From the NCBI RefSeq assembly GCF_029784135.1, contig NC_073746.1:74194042-74258041 (forward strand): a stretch of DNA of 64,000 bases, written 5' to 3'. Within the stretch, counting starts at the first letter, position 1. Each line of letters starts with the position of its first letter. The position numbers were made by a program, and so were the translations under genes. Of the stretch, positions 11,644 to 24,429 are shown one piece after another. Source of the DNA: Toxorhynchites rutilus septentrionalis. Lineage: Eukaryota; Arthropoda; Insecta; Diptera; Culicidae. The notes under the pieces were generated by a model. It worked only from the letters and a program-made list of their open reading frames with translations. It was not told the origin of the DNA and did not search any database.

Positions 11644-12462
11644 AAAATAGTTTTTAAAATCTGCATTTTTAGGACGATTTCATTTGGAATTGCTGTATGG
11701 ACAAAAAATCATCAACAAATTTAAAGAACCGACATGTACATTGAAGACATTTGGCATCAACATATTTTTTTTAAATCTCCTTGGAAGATTTTCATGGGTA
11801 CAAAAAAAATCAAATCTTCGAGCGCTTCGGGGCACCCTGAAATCAAGTCCGATCGAGCTGAAATTCTGCACAGGTCATACAGTATACATATTTTGAACTG
11901 TTTAAGCATCTGAGACTGATTTATCGCGTGGAATGATTTTGCTTTTGAAGTTTGTATCGAGCAAAATCGTTATTTGTGACATCAGCATTAGGTGAGACCG
12001 TTGATTGCTCGCCAGTTGGAGCGAGACTGATTATTAGAAATCGTGAATGGCTTATGTATACCCAATAAGTTATGAATGAACGAGGTTAATTTGCAATATC
12101 TCCTCTTTCCACCGTGTCCGTACGAAAGATCGCTGCGTTTTAATTTCTAGCGATCGAAGTACGCACGCTTCATTCGCAGTGATATATAAAAATTATATCT
12201 CACGGCTACACCCATTCCTCGGAATAAAAAGTACGGGTAGGTAAAGACAGAAATGCACAGAACAGAATGAGTGTGCTCCCAATATTCGTTAATTTGAACC
12301 ACTTGAGGAAAAACATAACATTATTATATTAATCACTTGCCCTACGATTGCATTTCGAAAAGTACGGACCAAACACGAGTACGACGGATGTCATGCCAAC
12401 TCGACTGGCCGTTGGCAGCACATCTCATAAAGCAGCAAAACGTTGTGGGTGTGAACACATGG
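11644..12462 (+). repeat. Direct repeat DR1, 819 bp
   Basis: It is almost identical to 13853-14672, with only a few substitutions and one indel noticed. It begins AAAATAGTTTTTAAAATCTG and ends GTGAACACATGG. It lacks TG...CA ends, primer-binding site and polypurine tract, so an LTR is unlikely. No gene was recognised inside. Confidence 0.9.
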
Positions 12463-13400
12463 ATCTTTTAGGCAACTCTTATATTCAAAAAAGAACTAGA
12501 CTGCTTTTTTAATAGGGTCAAAAAAGTTTTCTTGATTTTTAACAAAAAAAAATAACTCAAAAACAATAAAACCTACAAAAATTGTGTCAAAAGATGTAAG
12601 AAATTGTTTAAATTTCCATAAAAAATACCAAAAAATTAAATAATTTAGCTGAATTTAAAAAAAAGTAATTTTTCTCACAAATATATTTTTAAAAATTCTC
12701 AAAAAAATTATATGAATAGCTCTTACAATTTCCAACAAGTCATCCATACATCGGAAGATGGGCACATTTACAGGGAATTTTTTTTTTCCAGCAACTTTTT
12801 CATGTTTTCTTTAAAAAAAATACAACTAATCCTAATTTTGTTTAGTTTCTTTTCCAATGGATTTTTTATTCGAATTATTTCTAGATATTTTACAATGAAA
12901 ACATGAATAATTTCCTACATTTCATTCTTTGTCAAAAATTGTGTAGGTCTGATAGATTTTGTGCAAGAAACTTATTGAAATTTTGAGTTTTTTTTTTTCC
13001 AATAATCTTACCCTAAAAACTATAAGATCTACAAAATGTTGGTTAAAGAATGAAATGTAGGGAATTACTCATGTTTTCATTAAACAATATCAAGCAAATT
13101 TTGAAAAAACAAAATTGCAAAGAAATATGTTGAAAATTAAAATTTATTTTCCTTGAAAATATGTTTTTTTTATTTCTGAAAAAATAGATATGAATAGCCC
13201 ATACAATTTCCAACAAGTCACCCATACATCGGAAGATGAGCACTTTTACAGGGAAAAACTTTTTCGAACAACAACTTTTTAATTTTTTTTATTTGAAAAA
13301 TTACTAATTATGTTTTATTCGTGACATTTCACAATGCACAATAGTCCAGGAGATGCATTTAAGTGGAAATTAGCATTTAGAGCTATACAGTTATTCTCTA
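12463..13400. repeat. AT-rich segment with short direct and inverted repeats
   Basis: A block of about 100 bp containing CAATTTCCAACAAGTC and CCATACATCGGAAGATG occurs at about 12712 and again at about 13190. Between them, TGAAAACATGAATAATTTCC at about 12896 has an inverse partner at about 13060-13085, which makes a hairpin. No protein domain was seen. Confidence 0.6.
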
Positions 13401-13775
13401 GACAAAAACTGTCTTGAACAAAGTTGTTACTCATGATAGAGCGCTCATTTTTATGTTATCAAAAATAGGGTGACCAAAATGGTTGATGAAATAAAAAATA
13501 TAACTTCTATATATAACAATTTTGCGATGCAAGTTCTGCATCGCAAAATGTTTGTATCAGTAAGTTCTAAAAGTCTTCTGAAGACAGTTTGTATGTAGAA
13601 TTTGACATATAAAAGGAAGAGCAAAAAACAGTTTTTTTCATGGTGATGTTTACCTCTATCTATAAAGATGAGAAAGTTATATTTCTTATTTTATCGACAA
13701 TTTTGGTCACTCTATTTTTGATAACATTAAAATGAGCGCTCTATTGTATGTAACAACTTTGTCAAAGACAGTTTT

Positions 13776-13779
<4 letters not shown>
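13401..13779. mobile_element. MITE with over 100-bp terminal inverted repeats and TA target
   Basis: The termini are TA-GACAAAAACTGTC at 13399 and the inverse GACAGTTTTTGTC-TA ending at 13781. The arms pair over roughly 100 bp (the GAGCGCTC and ATCAAAAATAG blocks are seen in both). There is no coding capacity. TA duplication and long terminal repeats fit a non-autonomous Tc1/mariner-type element. Confidence 0.75.

Positions 13780-13852
<73 letters not shown>
13780..13852. repeat. (TA)n microsatellite
   Basis: An uninterrupted TA run of about 70 bp between the MITE and DR2. It may have served as the breakpoint for the 820-bp duplication. Confidence 0.95.
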
Positions 13853-13858
<6 letters not shown>

Positions 13859-14672
13859 GTTTTTAAAATCTGCATTTTTAGGACGATTTCATTTGGAATT
13901 GCTGTATGGACAAAAAATCATCAACAAATTTAAAGAACCGACATGTACATTGAAGACATTTGGCATCAACATATTTTTTTTTAAATCTCCTTGGGAGATT
14001 TTCATGGGTACAAAAAAAATCAAATCTTCGAGCGCTTCGGGGCACCCTGAAATCAAGTCCGATCGAGCTGAAATTCTGCACAGGTCATACAGTATACATA
14101 TTTTGAACTGTTTAAGCATCTGAGACTGATTTATCGCGTGGAATGATTTTGCTTTTGAAGTTTGTATCGAGCAAAATCGTTATTTGTGACATCAGCATTA
14201 GGTGAGACCGTTGATTGCTCGCCAGTTGGAGCGAGACTGATTATTAGAAATCGTGAAAGGCTTATGTATACCCAATAAGTTATGAATGAACGAGGTTAAT
14301 TTGCAATATCTCCTCTTTCCACCGTGTCCGTACGAAAGATCGCTGCGTTTTAATTTCTAGCGAGCGAAGTACGCACGCTTCATTCGCAGTGATATATAAA
14401 AATTATATCTCACGGCTACACCCATTCCTCGGAATAAAAAGTACGGGTAGGTAAAGACAGAAATGCACAGAACAGAATGAGTGTGCTCCCAATATTCGTT
14501 AATTTGAACCACTTGAGGAAAAACATAACATTATTATATTAATCACTTGCCCTACGATTGCATTTCGAAAAGTACGGACCAAACACGAGTACGACGGATG
14601 TCATGCCAACTCGACTGGCCGTTGGCAGCACATCTCATAAAGCAGCAAAACGTTGTGGGTGTGAACACATGG
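13853..14672 (+). repeat. Direct repeat DR2, 820 bp
   Basis: Near-identical copy of 11644-12462. It starts exactly where the TA microsatellite ends and stops at the same GTGAACACATGG. Confidence 0.9.
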
Positions 14673-14705
14673 GAAAACGTTGTGGGTGTGAACACATGGG
14701 AAATA

Positions 14706-14739
<34 letters not shown>

Positions 14740-14748
14740 TTTTTTGAG
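14647..14748 (+). repeat. 27-bp tandem duplication followed by (TA)n and T tract
   Basis: AAAACGTTGTGGGTGTGAAC...ATGG is present twice in a row (about 14647 and 14674), then a TA run of about 20 bp and a T run of about 23. Confidence 0.9.
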
Positions 14749-15230
14749 AATTATGAAACAGTACGTTTTTGAGAAAAATAATTTTTTTTCAAAACAATTT
14801 GCGCTGAAAAGAAATTTAAAAAATTCAAATTCTATTTTCTCAAAACTCCTAAAACGAGTTGGCATGAAATTCGTCGTACATCAAATTTTTCGAATGTAAG
14901 GAAATCGCGAATCTCACAGATTATATTTTGTGTTTTCCTGGCAGTATCGCATATGTTGGACAAAGTTTCTTCAATGATCAATATTTGGGCATAATATTGT
15001 CGCGACTCAATGTTTAAACTGGAAACTCTATTATATCTGCCAAACAGAACATTGATCTGGAATGTGACAAATAATTTTAAAAAAAATCATAACCTCCTTC
15101 GCAAAGTCTCTTCTAAACACTCTTTGGAGAACAAAGCAGGTACTTCTAAAAAATATTCAAACAATATGACTTTTTTGATAATTTTTTGGGTTTACGTGTC
15201 CCGTTTTTATTCCTGAACTATTTGGCTAGC
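14749..15230. other. No feature recognised
   Basis: AT-rich DNA with short A/T runs. Open frames are short and show no known domain. Confidence 0.4.
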
Positions 15231-17470
15231 CTAGTTGTTAGGAAAAAATATCTTCTAGATAATCGATCCAACTCAGTCCTCTGTAGAGGGCAGATGGCGG
15301 GAGATCATCGTCGTCAAGCAGAGGGGAATTTTGGCAACGACATGCAAACCCAAATGCATAATCATTTTCACCTGATTACCTCAATAAAACAAGCAAAGCC
15401 TGCCACTTTTTTCGGGCAACCTTTACGCGCAATTTAATCACCAAGTTCCGTGCGAGCTGGCCATAATCGGGCTTCAATTTCCAGGTTAACCTGTGCAGGA
15501 ACACTCGGTCATGCCGGTCGAACATCCTCCCGTAAAAGGGCCTCAATTTTCGGCGCATTTATAAGTGATATTAATTTCGAGTTTTATTAGCAAAACATGG
15601 CAATAAAACCTGGTCCAATCACGCTCGTCTCCTTCACTCCCGCCGAAAAAAAACAAGGACTCTGTCGGTCTTTTGAGTGGCTCTTATCATGAAATCATGT
15701 TTGTGAGAAATCGTTCTGCCTCGGCGGATGTTTTCGTTTTAATGAGTTTAATGGTGAATTAATAAATAATTTAAAAAATCATTAACACACGTTTACGCCC
15801 GTTGGCTCCTCCGGGTACCGGCCCTCGGCTGCCAATTTGGAGCAAATATGCGTGCCGGTGATGGTTGTCATGTCGGACGCTGGAACAGGTTTTCCAAGGG
15901 CGGATGACCATCTCGTGAAATGCGTCCTTATTTTCTGATGAAGCAGCGGGAGACAACCTGCGGTTATCGATAAATCGGATTTCATTGCATTAAAACAACA
16001 GCAAACAGCAGCTGCGGTCATCGAACTGGGAATTCTCTCCGGGATGTTGGAATTACGTACGATCCGAGCAGAATCGGGGATAAAAACAGTGCTTCTATCC
16101 ATTCATCGCAGAAGTTAATCCAATGTGTAGAAATAAAATCAGAAATGATTGCCTCCGCGCTGCATGTATGACTTGATAAAGATCCCGGTTCGGGACTCCC
16201 TCAGGTGCTTTGCATTCCATCGTGATGCGGGTGCATGCCAGTTGGGATCGAATCGTGCGGAAGGAATGCACTTGGCTTCGTCCGCACGTCGATGTCCGCA
16301 GTGCAACAATGATTTTGTACCGAAGTTATTGATTTCGATTCTTGGTGAACATAGGTCCGCTCTGACCGGCTTCTTTTTCTCTCGGGAGGGAAGTTCGGTT
16401 CGTTGGTATGTTAATTTGGAATTTCTTCCCCCTTTTTTTTCTAAGGGAACATACGAGATCACGGTCTGCTTTTGATAAATTGTATCTCAACACACTTGCC
16501 AAGCTGAAAGCCCTCCTCAGCAGCCGCGGATGCTGATTATCAATATTTCTCCCCGGTTCTCACACAGCGTATCAAGGAATCGATTCCCGCTAACCACGCG
16601 ACTCTGGCGGATTCGCATTAAAACCACGGCAAAATTTATGGCTAGGCTCGGTGGCTTTCCCGAGGGGCACACATTTTCATTTTCAGGGGCGCGCTCTGAT
16701 CTCGATCTTTATGGATCTCGCCTTGCCTATTTGCTCTCTAGCGCGCATACTCGGTGCTCGTGCTGGCCGAACGATGCGCGGATAACGCCAAGATGCCGGG
16801 AGCAAATTAAGTGGATGAGAATACCATAAATAGCGATCTGGGGGAGTCCACTATCAAGTGCATGCGGGTCCTCTTGATAGCTTCCCAGGGGAGCTTCCCA
16901 CCGGTGCCGTTGGGAGCTTGCAGCACACGAACTACGGGCTGCCGATGCACGCGAGTGCCCTACTAGTGTCGACGATGGCGCGTTCTGGCGCGCCGTCCAG
17001 AGCTAAGTCAGGACTAGTTTCCTTTTATTGCCTCCGAAGCAGCGCGCTAAATTACCATGAACTTTAACGGGTCTCTATTATGATGCCAATAATCGTTAGG
17101 GAAATTTGGCAGAATCGTGTGCATGTGTGGGTCTGTGGATAAGTCGCGCTCGAGTCTAAAGAATGGATGATGGAACGTACTAACGGCCACCCGAGCCGCG
17201 GAACGAATCCTCGTTTAAGATGCCGGAAAATAAGCGTAACGAAGGGAGCGTATCTCCCGGTATTGCGCCGCTTAGTGCAATGACCTGGTTTAGCGCGAGC
17301 ATGAATTCTATACCGAAGAAAAGGAAAAGAGAAAATTATACATATGTTTATTATTTACAAACTAAAATTTGTTCGTATTGTTCAAGCAATCAATGGAAGA
17401 GAATAAATTTTCTCAAAATTGCTCATAGTTCATCGTATAATAAAACAAATTCTGCAGAAAAAGATTAAAC
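15231..17470. other. Single-copy-looking, GC-richer DNA without a supported gene
   Basis: This stretch has no match elsewhere in the window, mixed base composition and several open frames of 60-108 codons on both strands, none with a recognisable domain or convincing start. This texture is common for host intronic or regulatory DNA. It stands out from the repeat-filled flanks. Confidence 0.4.
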
Positions 17471-17475
17471 ATGTA

Positions 17476-18459
17476 GGGGCAAAGGGGGAAATTTGGACCA
17501 CCTAAGCAAATCGCTTAATATTTCCAAACCAATACGGTCTAAATAAAAAATGTCACATTATATAGTAAGCTACAATTGTTTTCTCTCAATCAATAATGTT
17601 TATTCATTATATCAAGCTTTAAACTACCAAATATATCATAAAATAAAAGAGATGATTTTTGAACATTAAAATTTGATGCGGGTTGATTTGGACCATCTGT
17701 GGGGTGCTTTGATCCAGTGTGTGTTTCATCGAAAAAAAAAACATACTTATGTTTATGTAAAGTATTTTGGAATAATGTTACAATCAGTAACAGTGTTCTG
17801 GGATCGATACCAGGTGTCTTGGCCAGATTCCAGACCAGAAAAATTGGATTGAGACCATCTCGAATTCTGCATGATTTTTTTCACTGTTGTTCGAGCATTT
17901 TCAAACACTTTCGATGCTTGGTAAAAAAAATCCGTTTTTGATAGCCTGTGTTGCTCTTTCAAGCTCCTCCTTTTTCCAACGTTGTCTGGCCATCCTCTTT
18001 TGTAATTCAGCGGTATCTGGAATCAATTAGACCAAAGAAAAACCTCAAATCTGTAGGACCAATTGACTCCACAAGAACGTGTCCATGTCACCCCACACAA
18101 CATCCAAAAATTAAAATGCAATTAATTTCATTTATTGTTTTCAAACTTACTGTTTCTCTGCATCGAATTGTTCCTCTTCTGCAGGCGAACAGAACTTTTC
18201 TGCACAATACACGGAAAAGTTTGTTTAATCAGCGCGAAAACCCTTAAAACCACGATCGGAAAATTCACATTTTTTTGACAATCAATGTGCTTGCTGTGTT
18301 CATGCTACCATTTTCTTCCACCTGTCGAATTTAACCAAAGTTTTTTTTACGTTAGTTACCTACGGTTCATTAATAAAAGAAGATGACATTATAAAAAATC
18401 CAAGTTGAGCCGTACTTTTTGAGATAATGGGGTGGTCCAAATCTCACCCCGTGTTACCC
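17476..18459. mobile_element. TA-flanked DNA transposon relic, pogo-like
   Basis: The ends are imperfect inverted repeats sharing AATTTGGACCACC (left, about 17489) and its inverse GGTGGTCCAAAT (right, about 18431). They are flanked by TA at 17474-17475 and 18460-18461. On the minus strand near 18000-17930 the sequence reads RQRWKKEELERATQAIK, which resembles the start of a pipsqueak-type DNA-binding domain as found in pogo/Tigger transposases. Beyond it the frame decays. Family assignment is an inference. Confidence 0.55.
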
Positions 18460-18461
18460 TA

Positions 18462-19762
18462 CAGTGATAGACATTCGTTTAGCCGCACTTGAAAAAAAAC
18501 TTGAAACACTTACAAAACAACTAGGAATGGTCTTTTTATCGGGATACTTATTTGCTGTAGTGATAGGTTATTTAAGTCACTCTTATTGAAAGGACGTGCG
18601 TCACAATCACACACACACAAGGCGGCATCGGTGGATATAAACATTCAAACGTCGTTTTTTCCCGAGACATACGTTTAACCGCAAGGCATAAAAATCGAGT
18701 TTTCGCATAATCACTTATGCGAACATCTGTTTTTTTTTCTTGAAAAAAATACTTGGGAATGTTCCATTAACAAGATGAATATTAGATGTGCAACGTAAGA
18801 AGTTAGTCAGATTAGTGATTTACGTAGAATTTAAAGGAATCGCGAAAGGTATTCTATTGACGGAAGAGGGGCGCGGAAAATAATAAAGATATTCAGTGTT
18901 CAAAAGTTTTCTAATCGCTCGATCGTAACAAAAATTGGTCTATCTGAGAAAGTGGTACGGAATTTCTTTAAACAATGCCAGAAATATGGGATATAACGAC
19001 CTACAAATGGGAACACCAAAGTAACTTTGCGTCCGTAAGGTCGAATGAGACACGAAGCAACCAAGAAACGATGTCCTGCTCATACATTAAGGCAGAATCG
19101 GTTGTTCCAGTAAAGAAGAAGCATGTGGAAGAAACTTCAAGGGAAGCCGAATACAACCGCCACCCATTAGCAGAACCATCTCATTTTCGCCCGGCAATAC
19201 ATGGAATGGAAACTAGAATGGAGAAATGTTGTATTTTCCGGCGAAAAAAGTTCAATTTGGATGGTCCGGACTGTTACACTCACTATTGGTACAATTTAAG
19301 TCAACGGCGTCTCGTGAGATCGAAGCGAAACTTTGGGGGCGGAAGTTTGACAGTGTGGGGAGCCGTTTCCTATCACAGCAAGCTTCTCATTTGTTTCATT
19401 TTCACCCGAATGAACTCCGAAAAGTATCTTCAATTACTGGAGGATTGGTCATTTTGAGAATAACGCTACCGAGGATGTCGTTTTTTCAGCAGGATTATGC
19501 ATAGATCCAAGTTTATAAGCAATCGAAGGCATGGTTTGCCGAGAATGACATTCCGCTTCTTGAATGACCTGCTTGCAGTAGATTGCAATCCCATAGAGAA
19601 CCTATGGAGATATCTTGGCCGACAATTTGAATTTATACTTTTTTTTTAGAATGAATTCGATGAAAATAAACAATAATCGGCTTTTATGAGCAAAACTGTA
19701 CAAAGAATTGACTTAAAATATTGAGGAAAAATAGGGTGTGGCTAAACGAATGGTTACCACTG
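18462..19762 (+). mobile_element. Tc1/mariner element, degraded
   Basis: The terminal repeats CAGTG.TA..CATTCGTTTAGCC face each other at 18462 and 19762, flanked by TA (18460-18461 and 19763-19764). Length is 1301 bp, normal for a full Tc1-type element. CAGTG termini are typical of Tc1/Tc3 relatives. The left TA is the same TA that ends the neighbouring pogo-like element. Confidence 0.85.
18770..19690 (+). pseudogene. Tc1-type transposase remnant
   Basis: An open piece at 18975-19457 encodes the middle of the protein. It includes a FNLDGPD motif (first catalytic Asp region) and GGGSLTVWGAVS, characteristic of Tc1 transposases. The second motif, QQDYA, is at about 19487, and the third, NPIENLWRYLGRQ with the catalytic Glu, at about 19590. 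These lie in different frames separated by stops. The N-terminal DNA-binding region is upstream in pieces. It would cut and join DNA at TA sites; this copy cannot. Confidence 0.8.
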
Positions 19763-19764
19763 TA

Positions 19765-20299
19765 TTATTAACATCCTAGAAAATACCTTAGATTCCATCA
19801 AAATCTTACCATACTTGTAGAAGCTATAAAATGTGGATTCTATTTTTATAGCGTAGGATAGGTTCCCCACTGAACTCAACAAATGTAAAGAGATGAGTTA
19901 GATATTAATTTTTTCTCAAAGTTGCGTTATCGTATTAAGTGTTTTTGTTACAATTTGCTTCTTCCAGTGCTCAAGTTATGTAACCTAGTTGTTAAGGGGG
20001 TATTCTAGTGTAGAGCCGCGAGTCTTGGACGTTTTTTTCGAGTTCCGAATAAACGGAACAAAGAATATCTATCTATTACTATCTATCTTTCATCAATAAA
20101 ACAAAAATTGAACGGAAAGAAATATTTATATTTGGAATAGTTACAAACTGATGAAGTGAGGGGGTTCAAAAAAAAGTTGTACCATGGCGTACACGATTCC
20201 AGCCCTTCTGGTTTCCAGTCGTTAGGTGGAGTGTCCGTACCGTTAGATGGAGAGTGTTTGTGCATTATTTAATCACGCGTAAGAATTGTTGATTTCATG
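19765..20299. other. No feature recognised
   Basis: AT-rich spacer between two TA-flanked elements, with a short TATC-rich run at about 20070. No coding or repeat signal was supported. Confidence 0.4.
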
Positions 20300-20301
20300 T
20301 A

Positions 20302-21120
20302 CAAGTCGGATTCGATTGTATACAGACTTGATAGTATATGATTCGATTATATACAATTTTGGACTCGATTATATACAGTTCAAAAAATATTGTTTTTTTA
20401 TATTTCAAATATGACTTATTCCAAGCGAAAATGAAATAGTTCAACGTTAAAGTGAAAGTTAATTGGGTGTTATAAGTACAGTGGGGTAAAAATCGTGGTT
20501 TTGGTATATTCTAATTGAAAATTCACCAGAAATTATTTAAAATGATATTGCTTCGAAATTAACAAAGATAGAAGTTGGACGTAAAAGAACGAATTGTAGA
20601 GCAGTTATAGAGCTTCAATTTGATTGATGGAAACATCCAAGTTAATCATGAATTTTTTGGAAAAATTTAAGAACAACACCTTAAAAACCACTAACCACTT
20701 TTCAGTTTTTCATTTATAAAATGTTACTCAAACCACTGGATACATAAGTTTTACAACAGTACCCAGTATAACATTTTCTCATCTTTCAAATAGAAGCAAC
20801 AGAATTGTACTACGTAGCGTAATTTTTTAATTAGAGCCAAAGAAAAAGATCAATTACTCATTGTTGGAATTCGAACATATACGTAGGATTTTTTTCATTA
20901 TATATTATTCTCTTTCCCCTCCTGAAAGAATTCGGATTTTTTATACGTGGAAGGTAATTTATGAGTTTAAGGAGATAGATAAAAAATTAAATTCTTCAAA
21001 AAACGAAAAATGTATAAAAAAACAAATGAAAAAAAATATTGTTTTGACTCGATTATGAACAGGATTCGATTATATACAGTGAAGATGACTCGGAAATTAC
21101 ATATAATCGAGTCCGTCCTG
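20302..21120. mobile_element. TA-flanked non-autonomous DNA element with GATTATATAC subterminal motifs
   Basis: The left end CAAGTCGGATTCGATTGTAT and the inverse right end CAGGACGGACTCGATTATAT are imperfect inverted repeats, flanked by TA at 20300-20301 and 21121-21122. The motif (G)ATTCGATTATATACA or GACTCGATTATATAC is repeated three times near the left end and three times near the right, as expected for transposase-binding sites. No transposase remains. Confidence 0.75.
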
Positions 21121-21122
21121 TA

Positions 21123-23162
21123 TTGTCAAACCACCTTTGGTTGGAAAAATTATTTAAACTTGAGAACCATTTAGAAAGCATCGCTACCGCTGCCATCTGG
21201 TCGCTAGGTCGGATAGTGTTTTAGGGCGCGTTTGAGATGTAGTTATACGAATAGATACTGAAAAAATACTATTCAATAAATTAAGAGTTTCAGTGTCGCT
21301 CTAGACAACAAGCAATCCATCCATGTAACATGGTTACATATTCTGAAGTTAATTTGACAATTTGTTCAAATTGGCTTTTCATTGCTTTGTGAATCGTTCG
21401 CGTCTCTCACTTAGTGCATGGATTTATTCATTGATCATTGTCAGTGCTACTAAATATTTGTACTAAAGAGTTTCATTCTTAAATTGAGAGTGATATGAAC
21501 GAGACGTGATAAATAAAATTATAGTGGATGATGTCCAAGATCCGACTGTATTGTTGACGTAAGACTAACAAATTATTTCATTCAATGTGCTCGTTTGACG
21601 TTTCGTATATTATTTTAGAATGAAATGAAATATTTTTTTTTGACACAAGTGTTTTCCACGCTTGAACGAATACTAGCCGACTGCATAAATATGCATGTAG
21701 TAGCATAAACCCCGAAATTGTCCATTGAAGTGTTTATTTTCAACCAACTTAATCAGAAAACGATTCGTGTGAACACACAACCAATTAAAAAATCGAAGCC
21801 GATTCTCTTATAGCTCTCAAAAATACAATTTGAAGATGTTGTAAATAACTTTCAGCATTAACCGTCCTGTACTCGCACGCAAAATCATTAAAAAGGAAAT
21901 GCTTCAATTTTTCGTTAAGTGTAGCGTATCATGGTTCAGTTTAGAATAGAGGTTCATCTTTAGGAAAATATACCTACAATCACCTACAAGCGTGAATTCC
22001 AGCGCCAAAGTGCGAGAGACTATCAATATTGTTTTTTCATAATTTTCAAGGAATTTAAATACGCTATTCACGTTTTCAATTTCGATTTTCTAATACTGGT
22101 AATACTACAAAATATCAGAGGAATTCTAGTGTTCTTACCAATAGTGTAACCAAGCTAAACATCCAGAAACTTCACAAAACCTACCACGTACATAATACTA
22201 AAATAAAATCGATATAAAATTGAACTACAATACCAAAGCCTACCAGCACAACTGTTCTACACGTACGTGATGGGGAAACACTTGAGAAAGAGAAGATGTA
22301 AGTTTTCATCTAAAAACATAAAACACAGTGCAATATACGTGTTTCGTAAATTTCTCCACTTAACTGATACTGTGACCACTCAATCTTTACATTAAGGAAT
22401 GCTTGCAAAAGCGATTGAAATAGGTGGAAACCGCATTAGTAAATGGATATTTATCATGCATGCGTAATTAAAAGATCAATTCATACAAGTTCAAAAGTTC
22501 AAACATACTCATTTTTCAATTCTTTTGACCTATACTTTGAATGATTGTTAGATTTGCCTGGACTGAGAGTGTTTTTCGAAACGATAGCTGTCTGTTTCAG
22601 TTGAACCGACATATTTTCGTAAGAAAAATGGTGATTGAAATGAATTCATGGAACCTTCAAAACTTCGAATAATAGGTTGCGGAGAATCCATTATTTTTCA
22701 GAATATGACTTAGTGATCGATATCTTGCGTTGTAGAGGTGCGATCGGTTTACGCTGGGTGGCCAATTTCGTAGGCATTTATTGGTTGTTAAGGAAGTAGT
22801 TTATTTTTTGATTATATTAGTGTAAGAATTTATTATGTAATTCATATTTTGCCAAATTTCACGTGAATTACGATTTTCAATCATGATTTCTAGTAAATAG
22901 GATAAAAAAAAACTTCTATACCATTCCTTTTATTTGATTTCATTATAATATCAATCATGGTTTATTTTTTTCAATAATTAAAATTTTATGAAATCTTTTC
23001 GCACAAATATTCTAGAGACTTTGGTAAATGAAACAAGCTTAAAATATATTTTTGAAAAAAATGTGCATTACCAAGCATTACCAATTACCCATTTCATATA
23101 AATTGAATATAATTTTTTATCTAGTTTTCTTTTTCTTGTGCCGAATTTATATGATCCCTGAG
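21123..23162. repeat. AT-rich region with a fragment of the GACGTAGGACTACG repeat
   Basis: At 21523-21610, TGATGTCCAAGATCCGAC and TGTTGACGTAAGACTA match the 6417 block of repeat copy A and its continuation (CGTATATTATTTTA). The rest, to 23162, holds no supported gene or element. Confidence 0.45.
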
Positions 23163-23306
23163 TGGAGGCGATCTGGCGTAGTGGTATCATCCATACCTCT
23201 CATGCAGAGATCACGAGTTCAATTCTCACTCCCGACATTCTTCCATAAATGGAAGTAAAAGTGACGAACCAGCCGAAATGTGTTGAAAGTCACTATAATA
23301 AAGAAA
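23163..23306 (+). mobile_element. tRNA-derived SINE, copy 1
   Basis: It has an RNA polymerase III A box (TGGCGTAGTGG, about 23175) and B box (GAGTTCAATTC, about 23215), spaced as in a tRNA. A non-tRNA body follows (GACGAACCAGCC...GTTGAAAGTCACTATAA) and an A-rich tail. It shares most of its bases with 27119-27277. Feilai-like SINEs of Aedes have this architecture; the exact family is not certain. Target-site duplications are not clear here. Confidence 0.8.
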
Positions 23307-24419
23307 AGTGAAATTTATTGATTTTGACTAAAGACAAAAGTGTTCCGATGCAACCCTAATCATGAACCACTGGTATTGTTGTCCAAATTTAGATCATTCT
23401 ATATATTTCGTAATAGATCCGCCTGGTTTGATGCCAATGCGTCTAGGTATAACCTAAGAAAGCATATCATTCGTTTAATCGTTTATAGGAAGTTTATTAT
23501 TTAAACACATAAATTAATTTCGGTTCATTAATCAGATTCCCCGCAACAAACTCTCCAGTTGCTAAAATTATTACAACGGTAGCGAGCCATTGTAGTTATC
23601 CCAATAGTATCAGCATACATCTGCTATCACCAGACTTAAGATAGGACAGAAATTGATCTCGATAAAGAGTCAGAAAAAGCTTTGGATGAATTTCTTTTTG
23701 CGCTAAATTCCCATATTCATTGATACGCAAATCACATATCTTTTGCGGAAGTGCAACGAACTCTTAAAAGATATTTGAAAATAACGGTTCAATAATGTAT
23801 AAAAAATAACTTTAAAACTTGGGACGAAGAACGTCATGCGAAGAAATTGAAGGCTCACAATCTGTAGAGTTATTGGTTGAAGGTTGAAATAAAATCGAAT
23901 CAGAAATGGTAGCAACATTAGGTGATGTTCAATCAACAGGTTTAAAATCATTGCAAGCCATTGGAATATTACAAAAAGTAGTACCAGGGATTCATACTAG
24001 TTAGAAGACAGAAACATTGAACGGTTAAAAAAATCGCGAAATACTGTCTGATAGACAATAGTTCACAAATTATTATTATAGTTTTATTTTGTATCCAATA
24101 ATCACTGAAGATGAACATAGTTCTGTTCTGAGAATCTGCAAAAAAATGCAAAAAAAAAGATTGAATGCATGTATTCTAAGTATTCTCAATGAAGCAACAC
24201 AGAGCTGTGTTACTCATGAACAAAATTGCATATATCGTAAACAAAAATCTTATGAATTTCCACCCCTGCTGTATAGCGGAGATGTCGTGAATTGTCTTGA
24301 CAGGATAGTACAGAACAACTATCTTTAGATTTTTGTTTGTGAAAATGAAGGTTAACAAAAAGAAAAAAACCCATATTGTACAATTTTACTTAGATACACT
24401 CGAAAACTAATGCCAATCA
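23307..24419. other. No feature recognised
   Basis: AT-rich DNA with short overlapping open frames on both strands. No domain, terminal repeat or similarity to other parts of the window was found. Confidence 0.4.
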
Positions 24420-24429
24420 GTCAATCAGA

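Noticed and set aside
11644..14672. LTR retrotransposon with 820-bp LTRs
   Set aside because: No TG...CA ends, primer-binding site, polypurine tract, flanking duplication or gag/pol in between.
16139..16475. 108-codon frames on opposite strands
   Set aside because: Mutual shadows without a domain, good start context or splice sites.
23163..23306. True tRNA gene
   Set aside because: A and B boxes are present but the tRNA fold is not complete, the body continues beyond tRNA length, and a related copy with target duplications shows it is a SINE.
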